Part shown: positions 1-9,173 of the stretch, piece after piece | Numbering within the stretch: position 1 is the stretch's first letter | How the letters are laid out: every line of letters begins with the position of its first letter | Translations under genes and position numbers: made by a program | Notes under the pieces: generated by a model | What the model was told of the DNA's origin: nothing | Seen by the model: the letters and a program-made list of their open reading frames with translations, nothing else | Database searches by the model: none | NCBI RefSeq assembly: GCF_000717875.1 | Contig: NZ_JOCT01000011.1 | Span: forward strand, 456,668 to 520,667 | Origin: Streptomyces sp. NRRL S-455 | Lineage (GTDB): Bacteria; Actinomycetota; Actinomycetes; Streptomycetales; Streptomycetaceae | DNA: 64,000 bases | Direction: 5' to 3'

Positions 1-1
1 G

Positions 2-265
2 CGGCGCGACGAGGACGGGGACACCTCGGTGCGGGACTCGTGGCGGGAGTCGGCGAACCACTACAGCACCCATGTGAAGAGCTCCAAGGACCCGCTGATG
101 AAGCTGGTCAGCGACCTCGCGGGCGGCGCCGGCGACCTGGGCGACCGGGTCCGCCGCGGCTTCGGCGGCTTCACCAACCCGTCCCCGAAGCCGCCCGGGG
201 GCACTCGGGGGCCGGGCACGCCGGACCCGTCGGGGGACGACCAGCCGCCGCGCGACGACAGCTGA
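2..265 (+). CDS. C-terminal part of an unrecognised protein (5' end outside window)
   Basis: An open frame runs in from the left edge and stops with TGA at 263-265, giving about 87 C-terminal residues. The visible part is a charged stretch (RRDEDGD, then HYSTHVKSSKDPL) followed by a Gly/Arg segment and a Pro/Gly/Asp-rich tail that looks disordered. No catalytic motif or membrane segment is present in what remains, so no function can be given. It converges on the next gene with only a 32-base gap. A Met codon at 29 could be read as a start, but the frame stays open to the window edge and that Met has no ribosome-binding site, so a 5' truncation is more likely. Confidence 0.55.
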   Translation, partial: RRDEDGDTSVRDSWRESANHYSTHVKSSKDPLMKLVSDLAGGAGDLGDRVRRGFGGFTNPSPKPPGGTRGPGTPDPSGDDQPPRDDS

Positions 266-297
266 CCAGGGCCCGCACCCGCCCGTGAGGTCCCGCC

Positions 298-1365
298 TCA
301 CACCTTCGGCTGCGCGCTGGTCGCCAGCGAGCCGCACAGGGCCGTGGCGCTGCCGGTGGCGTAGGGGTCCGTGCCGGCGGGGCCGCCTTCCTTGGCCGTC
401 TGGCCGGCGAGGAGGGGACGCAGGTGGTGCGTGGAGTCCTCCGCGCAGGAAAGCGGGCCGGCCTGCACGTAGGAGACGACGAGCTGGGCCTGGTGCAGGC
501 GCAGATCCTCGCGGTCGAAGCGGAAGTGCAGTTCGCGCCGGACGGTGAACAGGGACACCTCGGCCTTGTCGTCTGCCCCCGTCGGCCGCAGGGCGTACAC
601 GAACGTGTGGTCTGCGGTGACTTCGAGCGTGGACGCGTCGGCCTCGGCGGCCTGCAGCGTGCCCTGCACCCGTACATGGCGGTCGGCGAGTTCGGCGCGG
701 GAGGGGTCGAAGCGGACGAGCCAGCCGGTGGGCGCGTGGCGTCCGTCCGCTGTGGGGCGGGCGAAGCTCTGGTCGAACTGGTCCAGTTGGTCGGAGTCGA
801 GCAGGACCCGTACGGCACGCACCTCACCGCCGGTGAGGACCTCCGGGTCGAGGGCGGACCGGACGATGTAGTCCTTGGCGGTGGTCAGCGCGGTCACGAC
901 CTGGCTGTCCGAGAAGTGCTCGGTGCGCCGCGAGGCGGGCAGCGGTACGCCCTCCGAGCCCGACTCGAACTGCGCGGCGGGGCTGCGCTCGTACAGATAG
1001 GCCGTGTCGGCCGTGCCGGGCACCTTGCCCTGGGGGGCGAGCGGGATGACCGTCATCCGCAGGGGCTCGGCGGTCTCCCTGGCTGTGGGGGTCTGGGAGG
1101 GGTGCCGGACGCCCATGTAGATCGCGGTGCCGAAGGCGATGGCGATCAGCAGGACCAGTACCAGCGCCTGCCGGGACAGGCCCCGGCGCACGGGGGGACG
1201 GCGGCGCACGGCGGGCGCGTGGTCGTCGATGCGCTCCTGGGCGGAGAACTCCTGGAGGCGGGCAGCACGGACGAACGACTCGTCGAAGACGACGGATCGG
1301 TACTCGTCCTCGCCACCTCCGGGAGCGCCCTCGGGCCCCTCGGGTGGGTCTGCAGGCCCGCCCAT
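298..1365 (-). CDS. Single-pass membrane protein with N-terminal FDESFVRAA motif
   Basis: 355 residues of unknown function. A proline-rich cytoplasmic start is followed by the motif YRSVVFDESFVRAAR (residues 22-36), a basic patch, and one membrane helix at about 66-84. The rest, about 270 residues, should lie outside the membrane. Two cysteines near the C-terminus (SCAED and ALCGS) could form a disulfide there. The next gene upstream repeats the FDE motif and the single-pass layout, so the two are probably related in role and perhaps in origin. No signal peptidase site is obvious, which suggests an anchored rather than secreted protein. The family looks Streptomyces-restricted, but this was not checked. 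Confidence 0.8.
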   Translation of the reverse strand: MGGPADPPEGPEGAPGGGEDEYRSVVFDESFVRAARLQEFSAQERIDDHAPAVRRRPPVRRGLSRQALVLVLLIAIAFGTAIYMGVRHPSQTPTARETAEPLRMTVIPLAPQGKVPGTADTAYLYERSPAAQFESGSEGVPLPASRRTEHFSDSQVVTALTTAKDYIVRSALDPEVLTGGEVRAVRVLLDSDQLDQFDQSFARPTADGRHAPTGWLVRFDPSRAELADRHVRVQGTLQAAEADASTLEVTADHTFVYALRPTGADDKAEVSLFTVRRELHFRFDREDLRLHQAQLVVSYVQAGPLSCAEDSTHHLRPLLAGQTAKEGGPAGTDPYATGSATALCGSLATSAQPKV

Positions 1366-1454
1366 ATCTTCAGGGTAGGTCGCCGGAAGCTCGGGTAAAC
1401 GCCCTGCTCCGCCACAAGTTCTGACAGGTTCTCACCAACACCGTCGGGTTCCGG

Positions 1455-2012
1455 TCAGGGGTTGCGCGGGATCACCGAGATGGCAGGCTGGGAGTGGTCG
1501 GCGGAGGCGGAGGGGGTCACTCCGTTGCCCTGCTCCAGCCCGGTCGAGGCTGGTGGCGGAGCGGGTTCCTCCCGGGTGGAGTTCGCGCCCCGGTAGACCG
1601 CCGTGAAGGCCAGCGCGACCATGCCGACCCCCATCACGATGGCGAGCACCCAGGCGACGGGGCGGTGCCAGCGGACCTGTTTGGCGTACGGGCCCGTGCC
1701 GTAGTGATCCTCGAGGATGTCGGGGTCGTCGAACTCGTCCAGGCCGGGATCATGGCCGAATTCGCCGTACCCGTCGTCGTAACGCTCGCCTCCGGGGTGG
1801 GCCCGGCGCGCCTCCGCCTCGGAGGCCTCGGCTCTGGCCTGTGCCGCGGCCAGAAGGCGCTCCACGGCGGTCGGCTCGTGCACCACGGCCGCGCGTACGA
1901 AGGCCTCGTCGAAGACCACGGAGGCGAACTCTTCGTCCGACACCCCGCGGTCGTGGTCGTCGTCGGGCTCCCGGCCGTCCGGAAACGGCGTGCCCCCCAC
2001 GTCCTCCGGCAC
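1455..2012 (-). CDS. Small single-pass membrane protein sharing the FDEAFVRAA motif
   Basis: 185 residues of unknown function. After an acidic start comes EEFASVVFDEAFVRAAVVHE (27-46), nearly the same as the motif in the gene just downstream. Then follow an Ala/Glu-rich helical stretch (48-70), an acidic segment (about 78-103), one membrane helix at about 118-140, and a short extracytoplasmic tail ending in a Ser/Pro-rich region. Most of the protein is therefore cytoplasmic, the opposite balance to its neighbour. It lies 89 bases upstream of that neighbour on the same strand, so co-transcription is plausible. A shared cytoplasmic partner bound by the FDE motif is inference. Confidence 0.75.
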   Translation of the reverse strand: MPEDVGGTPFPDGREPDDDHDRGVSDEEFASVVFDEAFVRAAVVHEPTAVERLLAAAQARAEASEAEARRAHPGGERYDDGYGEFGHDPGLDEFDDPDILEDHYGTGPYAKQVRWHRPVAWVLAIVMGVGMVALAFTAVYRGANSTREEPAPPPASTGLEQGNGVTPSASADHSQPAISVIPRNP

Positions 2013-2191
2013 GGTTCCAGAGTAGACCTGGGGGGTCTTCTTGGGCAGACGGTATGGAAATTCATCCGCCGGTTGAGACGACGTTCACGGGGCCCGGCAC
2101 GGCGCACACCCGGCGGGTACACGCCTGCCGCGCCCACCGGCGCCCGCACGGTCATGCGCCGCCCCGCATAGCCCCTTAGGCCATACGTGGC

Positions 2192-3478
2192 TCAGCGCCG
2201 CACGTGCCCGTCCCCGGTCACGATGTACTTCGTGCTGGTCAGCTCGGGAAGGCCCATCGGGCCGCGGGCGTGCAGCTTCTGGGTGGAGATGCCGATCTCG
2301 GCGCCGAAGCCGAACTGCCCGCCGTCGGTGAAGCGGGTGGAGGTGTTGACCGCGACCGTGGTCGAGTCGACCAGCTGGGTGAAGCGGCGGGCGGCCTGCT
2401 GGGAGGTCGTGACGATGGCCTCGGTGTGGCCGGAGGTCCACAGCCTGATGTGCTCGACCGCCTTGTCCAGCGAGTCGACCACGGCCGCGGCGATGTCGTA
2501 CGACAGGTACTCGGTCTCCCAGTCCTCGGCCGTGGCCTCCACGACGGTGGCCTTGGAGTCCTTGGCGTGGGCCTGCACGCGCTCGTCGGCGTGCACGGTG
2601 ACCCCGGCCTCGGCGAGGGCGTCCAGGGCGCGGGGCAGGAACTCGGCGGCGATGTCCTGGTGGACCAGGAGGGTCTCGGCGGCGTTGCAGACGCCGACCC
2701 GCTGGGCCTTGGAGTTGATCAGGATCTCGACGGCCATGTCGAGGTCGGCCTGGGCGTCGACGTAGACGTGGCAGTTGCCGGTGCCGGTCTCGATGACCGG
2801 GACGGTGGACTCCTGGACCACCGTGTTGATCAGGGAGGCACCGCCGCGCGGGATGAGCACGTCGACCAGGCCGCGGGCGCGCATCAGCTCGCGCACGCTG
2901 TCGCGGCTCTCACCGGGCACGAGCTGGATGGCGTCGGCGGGCAGCCCGGCCCCGCCCACGGCGTCGCGCAGGACGCGCACCAGGGCGGTGTTCGACCGGA
3001 ACGCCGAGGAGGAGCCGCGCAGCAGGACGGCGTTGCCGGACTTCAGGCAGAGGGCGGCGGCGTCGACGGTGACGTTCGGCCGGCCCTCGTAGATGATCCC
3101 GACGACGCCGAGCGGCACCCGGACCTGGCGCAGGTCGATGCCGTTGGGCAGCGTGGAGCCGCGCACGACCTCGCCGACCGGGTCGGGCAGGGCGGCGACG
3201 TCGCGCACGTCGGAGGCGATGGCGCGGACCCGCTCGGGGGTGAGCGTGAGCCGGTCGATCATGCCCTCGCTGATGCCGGCCTCGCGGGCCCTGGCGACGT
3301 CCTCGGCGTTGGCCTCGACGATCTCGCTCGTACGGACCTCCAGGGCGTCGGCGATGGCGAGCAGCGCGTCGTCCTTGTCGGCCCGCGGCAGCGGAGCGAG
3401 GCTCGCGGCGGCGGCCTTGGCCCGGTAGGCAGCCTGCGTGACCGGGGTCATGGAGTCGTACGGAGAGAGCGTGGTCAT
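2192..3478 (-). CDS. proA: Gamma-glutamyl phosphate reductase (proline biosynthesis)
   Basis: 428 residues, the normal length. Catalyses NADPH-dependent reduction of gamma-glutamyl phosphate to glutamate semialdehyde, the second step of proline synthesis from glutamate, in the cytoplasm. The catalytic cysteine is visible in [11 protein letters not shown] at about residue 254. The characteristic [17 protein letters not shown] lies around 124-140 and the C-terminal [15 protein letters not shown] is present. It is the last gene of a minus-strand series proB, small unknown gene, proA; the 72-base gap to the small gene is consistent with one operon. Assignment is secure from sequence alone. Confidence 0.97.
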   Translation of the reverse strand: MTTLSPYDSMTPVTQAAYRAKAAAASLAPLPRADKDDALLAIADALEVRTSEIVEANAEDVARAREAGISEGMIDRLTLTPERVRAIASDVRDVAALPDPVGEVVRGSTLPNGIDLRQVRVPLGVVGIIYEGRPNVTVDAAALCLKSGNAVLLRGSSSAFRSNTALVRVLRDAVGGAGLPADAIQLVPGESRDSVRELMRARGLVDVLIPRGGASLINTVVQESTVPVIETGTGNCHVYVDAQADLDMAVEILINSKAQRVGVCNAAETLLVHQDIAAEFLPRALDALAEAGVTVHADERVQAHAKDSKATVVEATAEDWETEYLSYDIAAAVVDSLDKAVEHIRLWTSGHTEAIVTTSQQAARRFTQLVDSTTVAVNTSTRFTDGGQFGFGAEIGISTQKLHARGPMGLPELTSTKYIVTGDGHVRR

Positions 3479-3550
3479 GAGGGAAGGGTAGTCCGCCGGG
3501 CCGGGCCGTTCATCGCTCGTTCCACACCCCGAGACACTTCCTGGACCAGG

Positions 3551-4018
3551 TCAGAACGGATGAACTCCGACCGGGGACGCCGGCCGCGGACCGTTGCCCT
3601 CGGCGATGCGCTGGTGGTAGGTCGCGCGGTCGATGACCTCCAGGCCGACGATCTCCCAGGGCGGCAGCCCGGCGGTCTGCCGGTGCTCGCCCCACAGGCG
3701 CAGGGCGACGGCGGCCGCGTCGTGCAGGTCGCGGGCCTCCTCCCAGTAGCGGATCTCCGCGTGGTCGACGGCGTATCGGCTGGTCAGCAGGAAAGGGTGG
3801 TCGTGGGCGAGCTGTTCCAGGGCGCGCCGGACCTCCTCGAGCGGGGCCTCCTTGCCGGACACGCTGAGGGTGACGTGCCACAGGCGTGGGGTGTCCGCCG
3901 GCTCCTCGCCCCGGAACCGGTCCCCGGCCGCCACGCTGGCCAGGGCGCGCTCCTCGCCGGCCGCGCGGGAGCCGGCACCACCACGGGACGCGGCGGCCCC
4001 TTGGCGTACTGGTCTCAC
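3551..4018 (-). CDS. Conserved protein of unknown function between proB and proA
   Basis: 155 residues, family not recognised. The start is a GTG with an excellent ribosome-binding site (AAAGGAGG, five bases upstream), which settles the start and supports real expression. The first 40 residues are Ala/Arg/Gly-rich and probably flexible. From about residue 45 there is a compact domain beginning LWHVTLSVSGKEAPLEEV, then ALEQLAHDHPFLLTSRYAVD and AEIRYWEEARDLHDAA, which looks like a small alpha/beta ferredoxin-like fold. No cofactor or catalytic motif is evident. Its place inside the proline operon suggests co-expression, not necessarily a proline-related function. Confidence 0.85.
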   Translation of the reverse strand: MRPVRQGAAASRGGAGSRAAGEERALASVAAGDRFRGEEPADTPRLWHVTLSVSGKEAPLEEVRRALEQLAHDHPFLLTSRYAVDHAEIRYWEEARDLHDAAAVALRLWGEHRQTAGLPPWEIVGLEVIDRATYHQRIAEGNGPRPASPVGVHPF

Positions 4019-4168
4019 GACGGCCTCCTTTGCACAGTGGCGCTGCTGCGGAAACGTCCCCGAGGGGACCCGGGGGGATACGCCCCCGGGACAAAGTTGA
4101 GCAGGCCGCAGGAGATCGCGTGGTGGTTTTGCGGAACGTCCACCACCGGGGGCGGACGTTTCGACCCC

Positions 4169-5350
4169 TTACGGGTGCAGAACCACCAGGTCGTCCCTGT
4201 GTACGACCTCGCGTTCGTACGCGGGCCCGAGATCGCGGGCCAGTTCCCGGGTCGAGCGGCCGATCAGCCGGGGGATCTCCTTGGCGTCGAAGTTGACGAG
4301 CCCGCGGGCCACCGCCTGTCCCGTGCCGTCCCGCAGCTCGACCGGGTCACCGGCGCTGAACTCGCCCTCGACGGCGGCGATACCGGCCGGCAGCAGCGAC
4401 TTGCGGCGCTCCACGACGGCCTGCACGGCACCGTCGTCCAGGGTGAGCGCGCCCTGCGGGGTGGAGGCGTGCTGGAGCCACAGCAGCCGGTCGGCGGAGC
4501 GCTTGCCGGTGGGGTGGAAGTAGGTGCCGGTGTCCTGGCCGGTCAAGGCGTCGGCCGCGTGGATGGCGCTGGTGAGGACCACGGGGACACCGGCGGCGGC
4601 CGCGATCCGGGCGGCCTCGACCTTGGTGACCATGCCGCCGGTGCCGACGCCGGCCCTGCCCGCGCTGCCGATCTCGACATGCGCGAGGTCGGACGGGTCG
4701 CGGACCTCGGCGATGCGGGAGGTGCCGGGCCTGCCGGGGTCACCGTCGTAGACGCCGTCCACGTCGGACAGCAGGACCAGCAGGTCGGCGCGGACGAGGT
4801 GGGCGACGAGGGCGGCGAGGCGGTCGTTGTCGCCGAAGCGGATCTCGTCCGTGGCGACGGTGTCGTTCTCGTTGACGATCGGGAAGGCGCCCATCGCGAG
4901 CAGCTTGTCGAGCGTGCGGGAGGCGTTGCGGTGGTGGGCGCGGCGGCTCATGTCGTCGGAGGTCAGCAGCACCTGGCCGACGCGGACGCCGTAGCGGGCG
5001 AAGGAGGCGGTGTAGCGGGCGACCAGCAGGCCCTGGCCGACGCTGGCGGCGGCCTGCTGCCGGGCCAGGTCCCTGGGGCGGCGGCGCAGGCCCAGCGGGG
5101 CGAGCCCGGCGGCGATGGCACCGGAGGAGACCAGGACGATCTCGCGCTCCCCACCGCCCACCCGTCTCCCGCCACCACTCTCAACGGAGGCCCTACGGGC
5201 CGCCCCCTGGTTCCGGACCTTTGCCAGCACGTCGACCAGCGCGTCCACGCGGTCCGCGTCCAGGCCGCCCGAAGCGGTGGTCAGCGACGAGGACCCGACC
5301 TTGACGACGATCCTGCGGGCCTCGCCCACGCCCTGCCTTGCCCCTGCCAC
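4169..5350 (-). CDS. proB: Glutamate 5-kinase with PUA domain
   Basis: 393 residues, about 25 more than the common bacterial length. Phosphorylates glutamate to gamma-glutamyl phosphate, the first and usually proline-inhibited step of proline synthesis. The amino-acid kinase fold shows RRIVVKVGSSSLTT at the N-terminus, IVLVSSGAIAAG, and the substrate loop FPIVNENDTVATDEIRFGDN. A PUA domain follows from about residue 300. The extra length is a Gly/Arg/Ser-rich insertion at about residues 47-67, just before IVLVSSG; see findings. The GTG start used here has no strong ribosome-binding site and is only moderately certain. Confidence 0.95.
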   Translation of the reverse strand: MAGARQGVGEARRIVVKVGSSSLTTASGGLDADRVDALVDVLAKVRNQGAARRASVESGGGRRVGGGEREIVLVSSGAIAAGLAPLGLRRRPRDLARQQAAASVGQGLLVARYTASFARYGVRVGQVLLTSDDMSRRAHHRNASRTLDKLLAMGAFPIVNENDTVATDEIRFGDNDRLAALVAHLVRADLLVLLSDVDGVYDGDPGRPGTSRIAEVRDPSDLAHVEIGSAGRAGVGTGGMVTKVEAARIAAAAGVPVVLTSAIHAADALTGQDTGTYFHPTGKRSADRLLWLQHASTPQGALTLDDGAVQAVVERRKSLLPAGIAAVEGEFSAGDPVELRDGTGQAVARGLVNFDAKEIPRLIGRSTRELARDLGPAYEREVVHRDDLVVLHP

Positions 5351-5654
5351 GTCGCCGCCCGTCCCTCACGTCGTTCCGGTCCCTCACCTGGAAATCTACG
5401 GGACGCGCGGGTACGGCGCGGAGCCGGTCCACGCTACGGACGGTGCGGGAAGCTTCACACGACGGCGGGCGCCCCGCATTTCAGTCCCGGCCCGCCCCCA
5501 CGACAGGAAGGTGATATTCCGCTACGGTCCCACGACACAGCGGGACGGCAGCCGCCCGCTCCGCTCCCCCGACACATGCGTGTCGTCCTGACGTCGCCGC
5601 GCGTTAACCCGGACGGCCGACCTGCGCCGACCCGACGCTCCTGGAGTGACCGCA
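5351..5654. other. Divergent intergenic region between proB and the first TagF-like gene
   Basis: 304 bases without a convincing gene. It separates the minus-strand proline operon from a plus-strand envelope gene, so it should hold both promoters, but no clear -10/-35 pair could be assigned by eye. The short open frames here have no ribosome-binding site. The only clear signal is the GGAG at 5643-5646 that serves the plus-strand gene. Confidence 0.5.
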
Positions 5655-7706
5655 GTGCCCGTACCTCTCCCCCGCCCACCGGCCCTGCTGAAGGGGCTGG
5701 TCACCGTCGTCCTGGCCGCCGCGTTCGCCGCTCAGGCGGTCGCGGCGCTGCTGCCCCACGTACCGCTGCTGCTCGCCGCGACCGCCGTCTCCCTGGCCAC
5801 CGAGGGTGTCCTGCACCGGTGGCAGCGCGGGGTGCTGGCGCTGTTCGCCAAGTCGCACGCGGACATCACCGTGCGGCACGTCCTGCGGGACCTGCTGCTG
5901 GTCGTCGGCCTGCTGCGGCTCGGCGAGCAGGACCGGGAGACGGTGTACACGCCGCTGGTCGCCGGGCTGCTCGCCTTCTACGCGCTGCACTGCGCCATCC
6001 AGGCGGTCTCCGTGCTGGTACGCCGTACCCGCACCCTGCCGGTGGTGACCCGGAACATCGACGCCTCGGCGCTGCGGCTCTCCCCGGCCCCGTCCGCGCT
6101 GCTGCGCCGCCCCGGCCACCGGCTGCTGGTGTTCGGCCTGCCGGCGACGGCCGGGCTGCTGGCCGCCGCGACGGGCGACGAGCCGGTGCACGCGGCCGCC
6201 GGCATCGCGCTCTCCCTGGCCCTGTCGCTGACCGGCCTCGGCGCGCTGCTGTTCCGGCTGCTGCCGGGACGCCGTCCGGCCGGCGAGCAGGAGGTGCTCG
6301 ACTGGTTCGACGCGTGGCTGGCCGCGTACCGGCCGACCGTCGGCCTGTACTTCTCCGGCGGCTCCTCCTCGGCCTACCAGGCGAACATGTGGCTGGAGCC
6401 GCTCGCCCGGACCGACGGCCGGCCGGTGATCGTGCTGCGCGAGCGGTTCATGGTGCAGAAGATCGCGGCGACGGACATCCCGATCGTGTGCCTGCCGAAG
6501 GTGTCGACACTGATGCGACTGGAGCACTCCACGCTCCAGGCCCTCATCCACCCGTCGAACTCCGGCAAGACCTCCCAGGTGCTGCGCATCCCCACCATCA
6601 GGCACACCTTCGTCAACCACGGCGAGAGCGACAAGCTGTCCTCGTGCAACCCGTACGCGAAGGCGTACGACGAGGTGTGGGTGGCCGGTCCCGCCGCACG
6701 CGAGCGGTACGCACTGGCCGAGGTGGGCGTCGAGGACAAGGACGTCGTGGAGACGGGCCGCCCGCAGCTGGACGGCGTGCTCCCCCGCACGGGCCCGCCG
6801 ACCGGGAAGCACACGACCGTCCTCTACGCGCCGACCTGGGAGGGCTGGGACGGCAACCCCGGCAACACGTCGGTGATCGCGGCCGGTGAGAACCTGGTGC
6901 GGGCGCTGCTCGCGGACCCGGGTGTGCGGCTGCTGTACAAGCCGCATCCGCTGACCGGGTCGGTGGACCCGCGCGCGGGCGCGGCCGACCTGCGCGTCCG
7001 GGAGCTGATCCGGGCGGCCAACCGGGAGCGGACGGGGGCGCGCCCCGCGTGCGGTGCGGAACTCGCGCGGTGCGCGCAGGAGCTGGACCGCCTCACCAGG
7101 GCCGGCTTCCGGGCCGGGGCCGACACGGTGGAGCGGATGATGCTGCAGTCGGCGCCGGAGCCGGGCCGGGCCGAAGCGGTGCGGCGGGCGACGGCCGCGT
7201 GGGAGGAGGCGTACTGGGCCTCGCTGCCGGAGGGAGAGCACCAGGTCATCACGGACGTCCGGCCGGCGCTGTACTCCTGCTTCAACGTGGCCGACCTGCT
7301 GATCAGTGACGTGTCGAGCGTGATCAGCGATTTCCTGGCGAGCGAGAAACCGTACGCCGTGGCGAACACCAGCGGGCTGTCCGAGGAGGACTTCCGCGCG
7401 GCGTTCCCGACGGTGGCGGCGGCGACCGTGCTGACACCCGACGCGGCCGGGATCCCCGCCTTGCTGGAGACGGTCCGGCACCCGGAGAAGGACGAACTGG
7501 CCGCCGTACGCGCCGAGCTGAAGCTGCGCCTGCTGGGCCCGGCCGATCCGCCGTCCCAGCAGCGCTTCAACGAGGCGGTGCGGGCACTGTGCGAGAAGGC
7601 CCGGGAGCACCGGTCCCGGGCGGCGGAACGGCTCACGGCGGAGCGGCCGGCCGCGGAGCTGCCCGGCCAGCGCACCGAGACCGCGGTTCCCACCGCGCCG
7701 CGCTGA
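5655..7706 (+). CDS. Membrane-anchored CDP-glycerol glycerophosphotransferase-like polymerase (TagF-like), copy 1
   Basis: 683 residues from the GTG at 5655, chosen because GGAG at 5643-5646 sits eight bases upstream; the frame also opens with a GTG at 5646, which overlaps that site. The N-terminal ~210 residues hold several hydrophobic helices. The catalytic part starts near VGLYFSGGSSSAYQANM and carries NHGESDK, LYAPTWEGWDGNPGN, YKPHPLTGS and LLISDVSSVISDF. These are typical of enzymes that polymerise polyol phosphates from CDP-activated donors on a membrane lipid acceptor. The second copy (9174-11303) is a full-length paralogue. With a CDP-polyol synthase nearby, the likely product is a teichoic-acid-like polymer; the exact polyol is unknown. 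Confidence 0.88.
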   Translation: MPVPLPRPPALLKGLVTVVLAAAFAAQAVAALLPHVPLLLAATAVSLATEGVLHRWQRGVLALFAKSHADITVRHVLRDLLLVVGLLRLGEQDRETVYTPLVAGLLAFYALHCAIQAVSVLVRRTRTLPVVTRNIDASALRLSPAPSALLRRPGHRLLVFGLPATAGLLAAATGDEPVHAAAGIALSLALSLTGLGALLFRLLPGRRPAGEQEVLDWFDAWLAAYRPTVGLYFSGGSSSAYQANMWLEPLARTDGRPVIVLRERFMVQKIAATDIPIVCLPKVSTLMRLEHSTLQALIHPSNSGKTSQVLRIPTIRHTFVNHGESDKLSSCNPYAKAYDEVWVAGPAARERYALAEVGVEDKDVVETGRPQLDGVLPRTGPPTGKHTTVLYAPTWEGWDGNPGNTSVIAAGENLVRALLADPGVRLLYKPHPLTGSVDPRAGAADLRVRELIRAANRERTGARPACGAELARCAQELDRLTRAGFRAGADTVERMMLQSAPEPGRAEAVRRATAAWEEAYWASLPEGEHQVITDVRPALYSCFNVADLLISDVSSVISDFLASEKPYAVANTSGLSEEDFRAAFPTVAAATVLTPDAAGIPALLETVRHPEKDELAAVRAELKLRLLGPADPPSQQRFNEAVRALCEKAREHRSRAAERLTAERPAAELPGQRTETAVPTAPR

Positions 7707-7726
7707 GCGGCGGTACGGCGAGCGGC

Positions 7727-7754
7727 GCGGGGGCGTGCGAAAGCAGGCCCCCGC
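7727..7754. terminator. Hairpin between convergent genes
   Basis: Perfect arms GCGGGGGC (7727-7734) and GCCCCCGC (7747-7754) with a 12-base loop, placed between the end of the plus-strand TagF-like gene and the end of the minus-strand glycosyltransferase. It probably ends transcription from both sides. Confidence 0.6.
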
Positions 7755-7760
7755 GTCGGT

Positions 7761-8963
7761 TCACGCCGCCGCCCGTACCTCCCGGGACGTCAGCACCCGC
7801 CGCGCCTTGCGCACCGCCCGGCGGACGAACGTGTCGACACCGCCCTCGCGGTAGCCCGGGAAGGCGCGGGCCTCGCGGGGCCCGGCGAGGTAGACCGAGT
7901 CGGGGACGCCCGCGGCGCGGTCGCGGAAGTGCGGGTAGGCCAGGTAGACGCGCCGGCCCTTCTTCTCCAGGAGGGCCGCCGCCTGCTTCTTGGCCTTGAC
8001 GAACTTCACGACCTCGACGAGGAGTTCGGGACGCTGCTCGGCCACCAGGTGCAGCCGCAGCCGCTCGTGGACCTTCAGACGCCGGGCGACGCCCTCCGTC
8101 CAGTGGGCGTCCATGAGGGGCTTGGCCAGCTCGAACTTGTGCCGGCGTATCTCCTCGCTGTCCGTGAGGTACTTGGGCCCGAACTGCGGCAGCAGCGTCA
8201 CCAGGAAGGGCCGGACCATCAGCTGGTCGCGGCGGTCGCCCGCCGGAACGAGTTCGGCGATGAGGTTCATCAGGGCCCGCGCGGAGTCGAAGCGCAGGGT
8301 GTAACTGCCGCTCTTGGTCACGTGCTTGCCGTCGTCCCGGCCGACCAGGTAGTAGCAGGTGTGGTCGGCCACCACGGAGACACCGTCCGCCCGCAGGTAC
8401 GCCTCCATGGTGAACAGCGCGTCCTCGCCGGTGAACAGCGACTCGTCGAACCGCATGCCGTGCCGGTCGAGCAGCGCCCGGCGGAACAGCTTCTGCGCGC
8501 TGAGCGTGAACTTGATGTTGGAGGAGAACACGTCCGTGCGCTCCAGCGTCCTGCCCCACATGGACTTCGGCGCGGAGCGGTTGACACCCTCGACCTTGCC
8601 GAGGACGACGTCCGTGCCGGCGCGGTCGGCCATGGCGACCATACGTTCCAGGGCCTCCGGGCCCAGCCGGTCGTCGGCGTCGAGGAAGAAGACGTAGCGA
8701 CCCGTGGCCTTGGCAAGGCCGACGTTGCGCGGGCCGCTCGGGCCGCCCGAGTTCTCCTGACGGATCACCAGGACGCGCATCGGAGCGCGCTCGGCGAACT
8801 CCTCCAGGTACTCGCCCGTCCCGTCCGTCGATCCGTCGTCCACCGCGATGACCTCGATGCGCTCCGGACCGATGGTCTGTGCCTCGACGGACGAGAGGCA
8901 TTCGGTCAGGTACGGCATCGCTTCGTACGCCCCGATGACCACACTCACATCAGGTTGCGCCAC
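7761..8963 (-). CDS. Family 2 glycosyltransferase
   Basis: 400 residues from the GTG at 8963. A TTG at 8984 would add seven residues, but AGGGGGA lies about eight bases before the inner GTG. The GT-A domain is at the N-terminus: PDVSVVIGAYEAMPYL, then the nucleotide-binding VDDGSTDGTGEYL and the metal-binding DAD in FFLDADDRLGPEAL. About 170 C-terminal residues are specific to this group and have no membrane helix. Lying between the two TagF-like polymerases, it probably decorates their polymer or adds a linkage sugar, from a nucleotide sugar on the cytoplasmic face. Donor and acceptor cannot be read from sequence. Confidence 0.9.
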   Translation of the reverse strand: MAQPDVSVVIGAYEAMPYLTECLSSVEAQTIGPERIEVIAVDDGSTDGTGEYLEEFAERAPMRVLVIRQENSGGPSGPRNVGLAKATGRYVFFLDADDRLGPEALERMVAMADRAGTDVVLGKVEGVNRSAPKSMWGRTLERTDVFSSNIKFTLSAQKLFRRALLDRHGMRFDESLFTGEDALFTMEAYLRADGVSVVADHTCYYLVGRDDGKHVTKSGSYTLRFDSARALMNLIAELVPAGDRRDQLMVRPFLVTLLPQFGPKYLTDSEEIRRHKFELAKPLMDAHWTEGVARRLKVHERLRLHLVAEQRPELLVEVVKFVKAKKQAAALLEKKGRRVYLAYPHFRDRAAGVPDSVYLAGPREARAFPGYREGGVDTFVRRAVRKARRVLTSREVRAAA

Positions 8964-9115
8964 GGCACGTTTCCCCCTATTCAATGGGATATTCCCCCTG
9001 TATCTCCTCTTTCGCTAACTGGAAGACGGGTGATCAGGGCAAGCGGTTGCCTCGATCACCCGTGTCAGTGAGTTACGTCACATGGTGAACCGGCGTGAAT
9101 CGGGAAGACGAAAGG

Positions 9116-9153
9116 GCTCGGCCCCCGAGGAATACGCGCCTCGGGGGCCGAGC
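9116..9153 (-). terminator. Strong hairpin terminator of TagF-like copy 2
   Basis: Two perfect 15-base arms, GCTCGGCCCCCGAGG (9116-9130) and its complement (9139-9153), with an 8-base loop. It lies 20 bases past the stop of the minus-strand gene and is followed on that strand by CCCTTTCG. Confidence 0.8.
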
Positions 9154-9173
9154 TCTCAGTACCGCTCGGTACT

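Noticed and set aside
2204..6889. A 1561-codon open frame on the plus strand
   Set aside because: It lies opposite proA and proB and out of frame with the TagF-like gene, is extremely Gly/Ala/Arg/Asp-rich with no domain, and has no ribosome-binding site. Long antisense frames are expected at this GC content.
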